Assembly: GCF_900104555.1 (NCBI RefSeq) | Contig: NZ_FNJU01000001.1 | Coordinates: 682,001 to 746,000 of the forward strand | Direction: 5' to 3' | From: Litchfieldia salsa | GTDB lineage: Bacteria; Bacillota; Bacilli; Bacillales; Bacillaceae_L | Length of the DNA: 64,000 nucleotides | Notes under the pieces: generated by a model | The model's database searches: none | What the model was told of the DNA's origin: nothing | Seen by the model: only the letters and a program-made list of their open reading frames with translations | Shown here: positions 23,854-32,970 of the stretch, piece after piece | Layout of the letters: every line of letters begins with the position of its first letter | How positions within the stretch are numbered: the stretch's first letter is position 1 | Program-made: the position numbers and the translations under genes

Positions 23854-26800
23854 TTAGTTACCTGTCATTTCAGTGAGTTCCTCCAAAGCAGCTTGTAAAG
23901 TTATTTTCGCTGAAGCTACCTTCTCTAGAGTGCTTTGCGGATTCTTTAATACTACTTTTGCATCTATTAATGCTTTATGGAAGACCTTCCAGCTTTCCTT
24001 CGTGTAGCTTTTGTGATCTTTTTCTTTATTCGCATCATACAATTTCTGTAACTCTTCCTTATTCACTTCTACTTTATTCTTTCCTGTAATAACATCCATC
24101 CCATCAAATACATACGTTCCGCCCTTCACTACTACTTTTGCAGTGTGATTTGAATCTTTTAGTCCACGAACATTGTAGGATGTTTGTCTATCACCTTTAG
24201 CATAAATTCGATAATTTTCATCGATTAAAATATCATCGATATAGACGTCAATTAACGCATCAGACGTAGCTCCGAATAAATTAAAGCCTGATCCCTTAAA
24301 ATTGAAGATCATACTACTACTAGGACTATCAAATTTAGGTGTACTATAAATATTCACAGCCCGGAAATCCATAAAGTCTTCTTGCTTCGCATTATCTTTC
24401 AGTGAAACCTTCAAGGTGTGTGGTTTCTCTTCAAGCCCTCTAATTGAGTACCTTACACCTGTGCCTGTATCTACAGCAAAGTTCCCCATATCCACTCCAT
24501 CAAGCTCAAAATTGTATAGAGATTTATCTCCAGTCCCACTAAGATAATCAATACCTGAACCTGTGAAGTTTATATAAATATATGGGGCATCATTAAAATT
24601 AGCCCAAGCATTCGAACTATTAGATCCCCAAACATTATTCTTTCTAAATGCATAAACGGTATTTTCGTTATCCCCAATTAAAGCTTCATCGTCCTGTACT
24701 TTAACAATTTCATTCGGTCCTATTCTTTTTACTGCTAAAAGAGGGTCTGTTGTTTCTATTTCCGCTCTGCTAAAGCTAGTATACTTGTCTTTTGCTACAA
24801 CCTTAAGTGTATGTTCTACATCTTCTAGATTCTTTGCATTCCATACCATTTGCTCTATTTGGCTATTGTTTGAATAATTAGCCTCACCAACTAATTCTCC
24901 ATCTAAATAAACATCTGCTGTTCCATTTGACGGGTTTGTTACCCCAAATAACCTAATTTCTGTTCCCTTAAATGTTATTTCAAAGGAATTCCCAGTTGCT
25001 CCCCAGGCATTTGAGCCATTTGATCCCCAACTGCCGGAATAAAACACTTTGTTCAAAGTACCTTGAGTTGTTGTAGTGTCCCTATGCCCCACAGTTACAC
25101 CATTCCATACCGGTACATTTGTTACTGCTGTCATTTGTGTACGGTTAAAATGTGCGTATCCTGCTTGTGTATAGTTCCATTTTCCAACATACCCTATCGG
25201 ATTTAATGTGTCAGTATTATTCAAAGCTTCTTCTTCCGTATCGAATATCTTTCCTTGTGCACTATCATATTTATCTGATTCATACGTATATCCTTTAATT
25301 GGATCTATACGCAAATTATCGAAAAGTGTTTCATAATAACCAGAACCTATGACAACCCTTCCAGCCATAACTGTTGAATCCCCGTCAATATAGCTGCTGA
25401 TTTCTGCTCCATCTAGAAAAAGAGTAAATTCATTTTCTTTCGCTTCGAAAGCTAGGTTATGCCATACCTTATTATCAAAATTCTCGATTGTTCCACTATT
25501 TACAATATCCCCCAGTTCAAGGATTTCATAGTTTCCATTTGAATATACTCGTGCATTGTATGGTGCATGAGAGTCTGTTCCACCAGCCTTCACTTGTCTT
25601 ACACCAATTAAAGCATAGTTACTTCTACCTTCTACTTCAGGTGTATGGGTATCTAGTAAAAAGTCATAAGATACTTTATAATTCACCCAACGGAAATCAC
25701 CTAGAGTTGTGTTTGGATTGCTAGTAGATGCCGAACCGTCTTTTCCTCCACCCCAAACTGCCCAATCTGCTCCAATTATGTCATGAGAGATTTTCTGTTG
25801 TAGCATATTCCCATGAGCTTTTGCCTCAGGAATCGTCAAGTCTGTACGTTCTGCACTTCCACTCTTTACAGGCTTGGTCGCTTTCTTCACGACTTCAAAT
25901 GCGGCTAACTGATCAGTCGTATAACGTGGAGTCCCACCGCGACGATCCACATAATCTCTACCTTTTTCATCTACCGGATACTTTTTATATTCAAAATCAT
26001 CCTTATATGGTAACGGTAGAATTGTGTCTTTTGATACATCAACTGGTTTTGATTGATACTCAAAATTCTCTGTCTCTGATTCCTTGTCTAATGTTGAAAT
26101 GGTTACGATTGAATAAGGTTTTACTTCAACTTCATATTCACCATCTGTCGGAGTGATTACGTTTATATTTTTAAACCAATTTTCATCGACATTTTGTCCT
26201 TCTTCAGCACCACGAGTTTCCCACACAAAAATTTTTGCATTCTCTTTACCATTTAGATTTTTTGTATTGATTTTATATTTACGTGTTTGTTTTGTATTGT
26301 TTGCAAAAACGGTTGTATAATCATCTGTTTCAGGATCTTTTACTGTTAGATAATTATGAGTACTTGTATCAACATCTACCCCACCATCAAAGAAATTCCC
26401 ATCACTATATGTCGCGTCCTTTACATACATCCATCTTTCATTTTCCGGAGTTGTATGATCGTCATAACCGACAAAATTCATAACATGACGAACCCCTTGC
26501 AATCCACCATCCACTTCATAAAAACCAGACCATGGATCAAACGCACTTATCAAATGTTTCGGATTGTAAGATGAACCTTCGTAAAAGGCTGCAACTGAAG
26601 GTTGAAAATCGAAAGATACAGCATTTAGTGGATTGCTACTTGCTCCTGTCCAAGAATAAACTGAAATAATTCGAGAAGTGACATCGATAATTCCAGCTTT
26701 TCCTCCAAGCCCTTTATAGTGTGGCTCCATATTTTCACGATACCTTGCATTGATCATTGGTGCGATTCCTTCAGACACCCAAATTTCCTTTGGCTTTTTT

Positions 26801-27663
26801 CCTTCAGCAATCAACTTATTTTGCAATGCAGTCAATTCATTGGATCCGGTCAAACCATAGTGGGAGCTAATCACATCAATTTCATCAATCAAGTCTGGAT
26901 GATTGAGTAATGTTTGACTAATTGTTTTCGTATCACGATAACCATCCGCTGCTACTAGTTTTATATTTTTGTAGTCTGTATCATAATTGGGTTCTTCTTT
27001 TATCTTAGAAGTAAAATACTTCAGCCATTCAAGCTCAATTCTCCCATTATTATTTTGTGCTCTTTCATTTTGCGAGATTCCTACATAATCTAGTTTAAAT
27101 CCATATTCTTTATAAACTGCGTCAATAGTCTGTTTATACCATTGATACCTGTTTTCATAGTCATTATTGGCAGCACCATTCCATGTGAAACGAGGCTCAC
27201 CCCACCGTAAGATTTCAGTCGTAATATCAGGGTTGATCGATTTAGCATCTGCGGCAAATTGAAATCCTGCTCCTCTAAGCACGTTTGCTGGTTCATCCAT
27301 ATAACGCATGGTGGCGGGCTCTGTTCCAGAAGATGAATTCACATCAGCACCTAATTCTACTTTTACGTGTGATAGTCCAGCTCCTGTATCTTTATTAAAC
27401 AGTGAATTCATAATTTCCCAGTATGCCTTTGGATTCTCCTCTTTGTAATCTAACATCAAACGAGATGTATTATTAGCCGTTACCGTTCCAAACCCTTTGA
27501 ATCGATTATATTCATCCACATTGTTTCCATCAATTGTAATGGATTTGGTAACCTCTTCAGCCTTTGATTCTTTCGTTCCAATAAAGGCAAACGAACCGAA
27601 AACCATAGAAGCAACACACAAAGAACTAACCATTTTTTTGAGTTTTTTTCTTTTAACAATCAT
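23854..27663 (-). CDS. Secreted multidomain GH59-like glycosidase with C-terminal FIVAR domain
   Basis: A 1269-residue secreted protein: signal peptide to about residue 35, then a TIM-barrel catalytic region. TSRLMLDY, GLSHVKVELGADVNSSSGTEP and the paired acids E200 (VGISQNER, acid/base) and E298 (IWVSEGIAPM, nucleophile) match GH59 galactocerebrosidase-type beta-galactosidases, in the same clan as GH30. A LamG-like concanavalin fold (about 600-790), three repeated beta-sandwich modules with VYLDG, FELDG and VYIDD, and a final FIVAR helical segment follow. It likely removes or cuts beta-galactosyl units outside the cell for the neighbouring importer. AAAGGATG precedes the ATG, and a cre box lies 270 bases upstream. 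Its exact specificity is unknown. Confidence 0.82.
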   Translation of the reverse strand: MIVKRKKLKKMVSSLCVASMVFGSFAFIGTKESKAEEVTKSITIDGNNVDEYNRFKGFGTVTANNTSRLMLDYKEENPKAYWEIMNSLFNKDTGAGLSHVKVELGADVNSSSGTEPATMRYMDEPANVLRGAGFQFAADAKSINPDITTEILRWGEPRFTWNGAANNDYENRYQWYKQTIDAVYKEYGFKLDYVGISQNERAQNNNGRIELEWLKYFTSKIKEEPNYDTDYKNIKLVAADGYRDTKTISQTLLNHPDLIDEIDVISSHYGLTGSNELTALQNKLIAEGKKPKEIWVSEGIAPMINARYRENMEPHYKGLGGKAGIIDVTSRIISVYSWTGASSNPLNAVSFDFQPSVAAFYEGSSYNPKHLISAFDPWSGFYEVDGGLQGVRHVMNFVGYDDHTTPENERWMYVKDATYSDGNFFDGGVDVDTSTHNYLTVKDPETDDYTTVFANNTKQTRKYKINTKNLNGKENAKIFVWETRGAEEGQNVDENWFKNINVITPTDGEYEVEVKPYSIVTISTLDKESETENFEYQSKPVDVSKDTILPLPYKDDFEYKKYPVDEKGRDYVDRRGGTPRYTTDQLAAFEVVKKATKPVKSGSAERTDLTIPEAKAHGNMLQQKISHDIIGADWAVWGGGKDGSASTSNPNTTLGDFRWVNYKVSYDFLLDTHTPEVEGRSNYALIGVRQVKAGGTDSHAPYNARVYSNGNYEILELGDIVNSGTIENFDNKVWHNLAFEAKENEFTLFLDGAEISSYIDGDSTVMAGRVVIGSGYYETLFDNLRIDPIKGYTYESDKYDSAQGKIFDTEEEALNNTDTLNPIGYVGKWNYTQAGYAHFNRTQMTAVTNVPVWNGVTVGHRDTTTTQGTLNKVFYSGSWGSNGSNAWGATGNSFEITFKGTEIRLFGVTNPSNGTADVYLDGELVGEANYSNNSQIEQMVWNAKNLEDVEHTLKVVAKDKYTSFSRAEIETTDPLLAVKRIGPNEIVKVQDDEALIGDNENTVYAFRKNNVWGSNSSNAWANFNDAPYIYINFTGSGIDYLSGTGDKSLYNFELDGVDMGNFAVDTGTGVRYSIRGLEEKPHTLKVSLKDNAKQEDFMDFRAVNIYSTPKFDSPSSSMIFNFKGSGFNLFGATSDALIDVYIDDILIDENYRIYAKGDRQTSYNVRGLKDSNHTAKVVVKGGTYVFDGMDVITGKNKVEVNKEELQKLYDANKEKDHKSYTKESWKVFHKALIDAKVVLKNPQSTLEKVASAKITLQAALEELTEMTGN

Positions 27664-28037
27664 TTATTATCATCCTTTCTTTCGCCCAAAACACAAACGA
27701 GTTGATCGTTTCGTTTACGCGATTCTAGACTTTATTTTGGTGTGATGGTTTCTAAGGAGATAATGTTTCTTCTTGGTGAGGTTCATAGAGGAGTATAAGC
27801 TATAGTTAAAAAAGACACTTACTAGTACATCACTCCTTCATCGTCAACTAGATTTGTGTGAGCTGATTCAGTACTAACCTCATGAGTTCTAACCAGTGGA
27901 ACCTCTTATTATCACAGTTTGAACAAAAGGTTTGTCAGCGCTTTCATTATGTCACATTATTCTTCAAACTCTATAACACTATATTTACTTCATTTACTAT
28001 TATTTTTACATCTTAACTATTGGGACTAGCTATTTAC
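27664..28037. other. Intergenic leader of the GH59 gene
   Basis: About 370 bases without a credible gene. It contains a cre box near 27940. The sequence GATCGTTTCGTTTACGCGAT near 27700 could be an operator. No standard promoter stands out, as expected for a gene needing an AraC-type activator. Confidence 0.4.
27933..27946. promoter_or_regulatory. cre box upstream of the GH59 gene
   Basis: TGTCAGCGCTTTCA matches the CcpA operator TGWAARCGYTWNCA at 13 of 14 positions. Carbon-catabolite repression is expected. Confidence 0.7.
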
Positions 28038-28069
28038 TAAAAATAAACCTGCTCCAATCGGAACAGGTT
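28038..28069 (-). terminator. Terminator of the lyase gene
   Basis: AACCTGCTCC and GGAACAGGTT arms around a four-base loop, immediately after the stop codon. The minus-strand tail is TTTATTTTTA. Separates the lyase gene from the GH59 gene. Confidence 0.85.
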
Positions 28070-29908
28070 CTAACTCTCTATAAAAATAAATCCAAAATCT
28101 ACTACGACCTCTCTCCTTGGTTCTCTCACTGAAAAATCAATGATAAGTAAAGGCTCATCTTCACCGGCGTGATTGATAAATTCATCTTTTTTTATCTCAA
28201 AATTTAGTAGATGATGATCAAATGTTATTTTTAACCTTCGCTCACCTTCCAAGATTATCCCATCATTAGCTTCTTCTATATTTAGTACAGGCGTGATGAA
28301 ACGTTCTACAATGGAAGTTGGAACTTCACTGAACTGATATGAATCTATTAAGAGTAATTCTTGATTCTTATCTTTTTTCCAGATGAATGTTCTATTAAGT
28401 TTTTGTAGAGAATCTATCTCATAGGCTTTTGCCAAGTCCATTTCGATTTTATCTATATCATCTCTAATCGAAACATCTACATTTGTCGCATAGTGAGAGC
28501 TTCCTCCACTTTGAGTTTGCTCATTAATAATTGGAACTGAGTGCCCCTGTGAACCATTACATAAAAATGAATATCGCTCATCACCAAAATATCCATCACA
28601 ATACATACCACTACCTAAATCTCTTAGGAATGTTTCCCCGTTTACTTGAAGGATAAAGTGGCCAATATCATTATGATTATGAGGCTCATTATTATGCCCC
28701 CCCTTACACGCAAACACGTATGGCGTATTTCTTGAGATAAACCATTGTGATTCCTCAAGATAATACGATTGATCTCTCCAAGGCTCACCATTCTCATTAT
28801 GATCAAACCATAATAAATTTCTTAATGCTGGCGCCCATCTACTACAATGGTCCTCAGTATAGGAAGCTCTTAGCTCGCTCTCTGGAACCTCAACATCAGA
28901 GTAGAGTTTCTTCAGATAGTGACTTAACCCAAGAAAGACCGTCCCTTTTTGAGTAGAATCACTAAAGTTAACTACTTGATTCTTATGAAGGAAACACTTT
29001 TGTTGAAAAAGGGCAATTTGATGAACCTTTCTAGATTGAAATAAATTAATAGAGCCTTCTGTTTTTCTGTATAATAAATCTGCAAAATACGTGTAATAAC
29101 CAAACCCATACTGCCAATATCCGTAGCCTTCCGTACAAGCACCATCATCCTTGAACCCCGCTAAGTAACAATCCATTGACTTAATTACACGTTCTAATAT
29201 AATAGAAAGACTCTCTTTATCCTCAATCAGATTTAGCGCAGCTGAACCGATTGATCCCGCGCAAACAGATGCCCAATTATGTGTGGCTGTTTCCCACTCA
29301 AAAGGTGACTGATTATAATAAGGTTTCAACACTCTTCGAAAGACTTCATCAACCATTCTTTTCTGAATAAGGGGATCCAGCATATTCTCTGTTAATTTAT
29401 AAATCTCACTTAGTGTGAAGGCAGTTTCAGCAGCAAATAAATCTATCGTATACTCTTGTTGAATATGTTCGCCCTGAAGGCTTGAGTGCTCTATATAAGT
29501 ATCCATTTCAGCACTATATTTTATGTGAGCAGATAAACACCATGTATACTCATTGCAGATAGACCAGATTATATTCTGTAACTCTGTTAAAAAAATGGAT
29601 GAATCAGGCTCTAGTAAAGCCATAATTGCATATGTGTTCAATCTTCTTCTTTTAGCAAAATAAACCGTTTCGTATTCTAAACGTGACCCGGCATCCCGAT
29701 ATAGTACAAACGTTGAAAATGGGATCTCTTCTAAGGGTTCTCTTAGCAATCTATTAGCCTCTATCCTTATTTCCTCTAATAATGGCTGAAAGGTGGGTTC
29801 TTTATTAATTGGTGTGAACCAATTATCTTGCTCTTCTTTGGTTGAAAATAAAAGCGAGTGAGTATGATTGTTTAATAATTTTCTAATATCATCAGCTTGG
29901 ATATCCAA
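28070..29908 (-). CDS. Heparinase II/III-like polysaccharide lyase (cytoplasmic)
   Basis: A 612-residue protein without signal peptide: an N-terminal alpha/alpha toroid (about 1-350) and a C-terminal beta-sandwich domain, the heparinase II/III (PL12/15/17/21-like) layout. The conserved stretch NNEPHNHNDIGHFILQVNG with H-x-H-N-D, followed by FLRDLGSG, is the family's metal or catalytic block. Lyases of this fold cut uronic-acid glycosidic bonds by beta-elimination, leaving an unsaturated uronate, which the GH88 product nearby could remove. The start is TTG at 29908, eight bases after GAGGTG. Spacing to the DUF2264 gene is 21 bases, so they are co-transcribed. The substrate is not known; heparin is unlikely in this setting. 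Confidence 0.85.
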   Translation of the reverse strand: MDIQADDIRKLLNNHTHSLLFSTKEEQDNWFTPINKEPTFQPLLEEIRIEANRLLREPLEEIPFSTFVLYRDAGSRLEYETVYFAKRRRLNTYAIMALLEPDSSIFLTELQNIIWSICNEYTWCLSAHIKYSAEMDTYIEHSSLQGEHIQQEYTIDLFAAETAFTLSEIYKLTENMLDPLIQKRMVDEVFRRVLKPYYNQSPFEWETATHNWASVCAGSIGSAALNLIEDKESLSIILERVIKSMDCYLAGFKDDGACTEGYGYWQYGFGYYTYFADLLYRKTEGSINLFQSRKVHQIALFQQKCFLHKNQVVNFSDSTQKGTVFLGLSHYLKKLYSDVEVPESELRASYTEDHCSRWAPALRNLLWFDHNENGEPWRDQSYYLEESQWFISRNTPYVFACKGGHNNEPHNHNDIGHFILQVNGETFLRDLGSGMYCDGYFGDERYSFLCNGSQGHSVPIINEQTQSGGSSHYATNVDVSIRDDIDKIEMDLAKAYEIDSLQKLNRTFIWKKDKNQELLLIDSYQFSEVPTSIVERFITPVLNIEEANDGIILEGERRLKITFDHHLLNFEIKKDEFINHAGEDEPLLIIDFSVREPRREVVVDFGFIFIES

Positions 29909-29929
29909 AAAGAAAACACCTCGATGTGA

Positions 29930-31786
29930 TCAAATAGTTTTATATATCACTTCTACAGGTCTACCATTCTTAAAGCAAATCGTGATTTTATCATCGGAAA
30001 CCGTCACATTGGGAACCTCTTTCCAACTACTGTTCTTACCAATTGGTTCTCCGTAAACAGCACTTACAAGTAAGCTATTTCCAGGATTGATTCTCGTTTT
30101 TATCGTTGGAATGACAGTTCGTGAGTTTAGTATATTTGTGTTTGAATGAGGAAATATAAGCTCTGCCTTTCCATTCCCATATATGCTTCTAATCCCGCTA
30201 GATCCTGTTCCCATTACTGCTAAGCATTCGTCCTCACCCTGAATTTGTTCAAGAACTCCACTTACGTTTTTACCATCAACTCCTAAGGCAAATCCTCCAT
30301 CAGCAGTATCCAATAGTCTACTTGATTGTATAGAGTGAATGCGAATATGCCATGGTGTACCTGGTATAAGCCATGTTTTTATTTCAACATCATGCCATGG
30401 CTTCCATCTTGTAAAAATATAGTCCTCCTTGACAGAGTATTCCTCACTATACCGTTTTACACGATAAATATTATCTCCTTCGCTTAGCGCCAACATTGAG
30501 TCAAACGCTCCTTGTCCAAGGCCCCATTCAGCTCGTGGCACACTAAATCCGAAGACATTTGAATAGACAAACTTCTCGTATTTTGCAGGCGTATGAGTAT
30601 GCTCATTTGTAGTCAAGTGTCCAGAGTTAAAGGCAAGAATATGATTATTCGCTTCCTCTCTACATAGTATTAAATGCGGTTCCTTTTGAAGCTTCTTGCC
30701 CGATAGCTTTGGTAAAGGTTCCTCTTCGGCCTTCCAAAATGGGTGTACATTATCAAATGCTAATGGCAAAAATGTCTTCAATGCCCAGTATGGCGAACCA
30801 GGAGAATTATAGTTTTCTGCCATCACAAGATTAGGATAAGCATAACCAATCGTCAAAATTCCATTGTGATTTAGGATAGACTGTTCAAACCACCATCTTA
30901 GATTTCGAAGGATGAGTCCTTTCATCACACCTAATGAAAATGGTTTAATACCTGCAAACACGGCCGCACTCCAAAAGGCAGCTTGTGAAAATCGATATGT
31001 AAGACTTCTCCCATATGGAAGTGAGGAGCCATCCTCTGAAAACCAATAAATAAATTCTTTCGCGAAAATCTCTGCTCTTTGTTTATATTGTTCAGAACGC
31101 TTGGGATCTTCCTTTTCCATAACTTTTGCATAAATGAGTCCATAGAAATGAATTGCGAACGGTACATAGTAATCACTATGACCATCATATCCATCAGAAT
31201 ACCAACCATTGTCTAGATAAAATTGATCTATTCGATCCAGATTTTCGGCTACTTTGCCTTGATCATATGGTAGTCTCACATTTTTTAAGCCTAAATTCAC
31301 AAGAACCGGAAAGAACAGCCAATTACAGTCCCACACTTTAACTCTATTAATCTGATTTAGCCAATTGCTAAAATGTTGTTTTTCTTCTTCACTTAGAGGC
31401 TCCCAAACTTTTTCCGGAATCAGAAGAAGTGCTAAGCCAAAGGCAGCCATTTCAACCGCTTTCTGATCATAGTCACCTATTTCTCCCCAATATTCAGCAT
31501 GATGGGGATTAGTCCCATTCTTAATTCCTTCAAGATACACCTCCCACATCTCATCGTCCTCATCTGTGCCAGCAAGAAACGGAGCCAATCCCCACAAAAT
31601 TCGTGAAAAGCCCTCAAACTCAGCCACTGAATCGGGGTACGCTGCGCTCGTGTTCCCTAATTTCAACCGAGCACAGCCTTTACTATAATAAGGCTTTAAG
31701 GACGCGCATAATTGTTTGAACAAATTACTAAAGTCATCCCTTGTTTTTAATGGATTGGATGTAGCTGGTGAATGATTGCTAATCAT
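29930..31786 (-). CDS. DUF2264 protein (GH154-type, putative uronide hydrolase)
   Basis: A 618-residue cytoplasmic protein with the DUF2264 signature across its first 350 residues: FEGFSRILWGLAPFL, EYWGEIGDYDQKAVEMAAFG, LNQINRVKVWDCNWLFFPV and DGYDGHSDYYVPFA, an alpha/alpha barrel. A C-terminal beta domain of about 220 residues follows. Part of this family has been placed in GH154 with beta-glucuronidase activity; that this member shares it is inference. The genes on both sides act on uronates (GH88 upstream by 29 bases, heparinase-like lyase downstream), which supports a uronide substrate. GGAAGTG lies 11 bases before the ATG. Confidence 0.82.
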   Translation of the reverse strand: MISNHSPATSNPLKTRDDFSNLFKQLCASLKPYYSKGCARLKLGNTSAAYPDSVAEFEGFSRILWGLAPFLAGTDEDDEMWEVYLEGIKNGTNPHHAEYWGEIGDYDQKAVEMAAFGLALLLIPEKVWEPLSEEEKQHFSNWLNQINRVKVWDCNWLFFPVLVNLGLKNVRLPYDQGKVAENLDRIDQFYLDNGWYSDGYDGHSDYYVPFAIHFYGLIYAKVMEKEDPKRSEQYKQRAEIFAKEFIYWFSEDGSSLPYGRSLTYRFSQAAFWSAAVFAGIKPFSLGVMKGLILRNLRWWFEQSILNHNGILTIGYAYPNLVMAENYNSPGSPYWALKTFLPLAFDNVHPFWKAEEEPLPKLSGKKLQKEPHLILCREEANNHILAFNSGHLTTNEHTHTPAKYEKFVYSNVFGFSVPRAEWGLGQGAFDSMLALSEGDNIYRVKRYSEEYSVKEDYIFTRWKPWHDVEIKTWLIPGTPWHIRIHSIQSSRLLDTADGGFALGVDGKNVSGVLEQIQGEDECLAVMGTGSSGIRSIYGNGKAELIFPHSNTNILNSRTVIPTIKTRINPGNSLLVSAVYGEPIGKNSSWKEVPNVTVSDDKITICFKNGRPVEVIYKTI

Positions 31787-31814
31787 ATGGATTCACTTCC
31801 TATTCATCATTAAC

Positions 31815-32939
31815 CTACCAAAACAATTCTTTGTCACCTTTTAATGTTGCAAGACCTTCTACAAAATAGTAATCACCATAAATAAGTGGGACATTAATAT
31901 TTTTACCTTCTGGAAAATGACTCGTTCCACTTAGAATCATGCCATCCTGATTCTCATTATCCCAATCACCATAGTTTTCGTATAAAGATTTAAGGATTTT
32001 AGTACCAGCAATCTTATAGATTTTTGATTCGGTTTGGGTAACCTGATTAGCTAATAAGAGTAAACCACATGCTGCAATTGCACCTGCAGAGGAATCTCTA
32101 TATTTTGTAATGTCATCTGGTAGTCTAAAATCCCAATGTGGTACATAATCTTCTGGTAAATTTACGATAAAATGATGGGAAACTCTTTTTGCTGCTTGGA
32201 GATATTTATCTTCATTCGTATGTTTGAATAGTAAGGCTAATCCATATAATGCCCATCCTGCCCCTCTGGACCAGGCCGAATCTGGTGCAAATCCTTGACC
32301 ACCGATGGCCTCAACTCGTTCACCTGTTTCAGAATCAAACCTAATAATATGATGGACAGAGCCGTCTTCACGGATAAAATTCTCTAATACAGTTTGCCCA
32401 TGCTTCTTAGCAGCATGACGATACCTAGGATCTCCGGTCACTTCTGTTGCCCAAAATAAAAGAGGTAAATTCATTAAGCAATCTATGATCGCCCAACCTG
32501 AATTGTCTTCCCCTTCCGCCCAAGGGTTCCATGCTCTAATATAGTTTCCTTGTGAGTTGAATCTCCCTAATAGTAAATTTGCGACTAAAAGGGCACGTCT
32601 CTTTGAATCCTCTTCACCTAACAGCTTATATCTTGCAACACTTGTTAGTGTCCACATAAAACCCATATCGTGGTCAAGCTTATAATAATCTGTGATCACA
32701 TGATCCAATTTCTCTTCACATTGTTCAGCGATTGTCTTTAAAGATTCATCTTTTGTATCACGGTATATTAACCATAGTAAACCAGGCCAAAATCCGGCAG
32801 TCCACCAATATGGTTTTTCTAACTGATAGGTACCATTGACACTGGCATGTGGAAAGTTGGCCCCTATTTTTTTACTCGTTCTCAATACCTTCGCATTCAC
32901 TTTTGACCAGGCTTCATTTACCCATTGTAAATCACTCAT
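31815..32939 (-). CDS. GH88 unsaturated glucuronyl/uronyl hydrolase
   Basis: A 374-residue cytoplasmic alpha6/alpha6-barrel enzyme that hydrates the double bond of unsaturated uronates left by lyases and so releases them from the oligosaccharide end. The catalytic aspartates align as D91 in LDHDMGFMW and D153 in GWAIIDCLMNLPLLFWA; YWWTAGFWPGLLW and SAWSRGAGWALYG are family blocks. The open frame extends to 32999, but AAGGTGAG before the ATG at 32939 and the conserved N-terminus favour the shorter start. It lies 31 bases after the response-regulator gene. Closest in type to unsaturated glucuronyl hydrolase rather than the shorter GH105 rhamnogalacturonyl enzymes. Confidence 0.9.
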   Translation of the reverse strand: MSDLQWVNEAWSKVNAKVLRTSKKIGANFPHASVNGTYQLEKPYWWTAGFWPGLLWLIYRDTKDESLKTIAEQCEEKLDHVITDYYKLDHDMGFMWTLTSVARYKLLGEEDSKRRALLVANLLLGRFNSQGNYIRAWNPWAEGEDNSGWAIIDCLMNLPLLFWATEVTGDPRYRHAAKKHGQTVLENFIREDGSVHHIIRFDSETGERVEAIGGQGFAPDSAWSRGAGWALYGLALLFKHTNEDKYLQAAKRVSHHFIVNLPEDYVPHWDFRLPDDITKYRDSSAGAIAACGLLLLANQVTQTESKIYKIAGTKILKSLYENYGDWDNENQDGMILSGTSHFPEGKNINVPLIYGDYYFVEGLATLKGDKELFW

Positions 32940-32970
32940 CTTCTCACCTTTTTCTTTTAGAATAATCACA

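Noticed and set aside
25728-26156. 142-codon open frame on the plus strand
   Set aside because: It is fully antisense to the GH59 gene, has no ribosome site and no recognisable protein features.
23854-27663. GH30 assignment for the secreted glycosidase
   Set aside because: The fold is the same clan, but TSRLMLDY, KVELGADVNSSSGTEP and NER fit GH59 better.
28070-29908. Heparin or heparan sulfate as substrate of the lyase
   Set aside because: No sulfatase or signal peptide, and the neighbours are galactoside and uronide enzymes; the family name alone does not indicate heparin.
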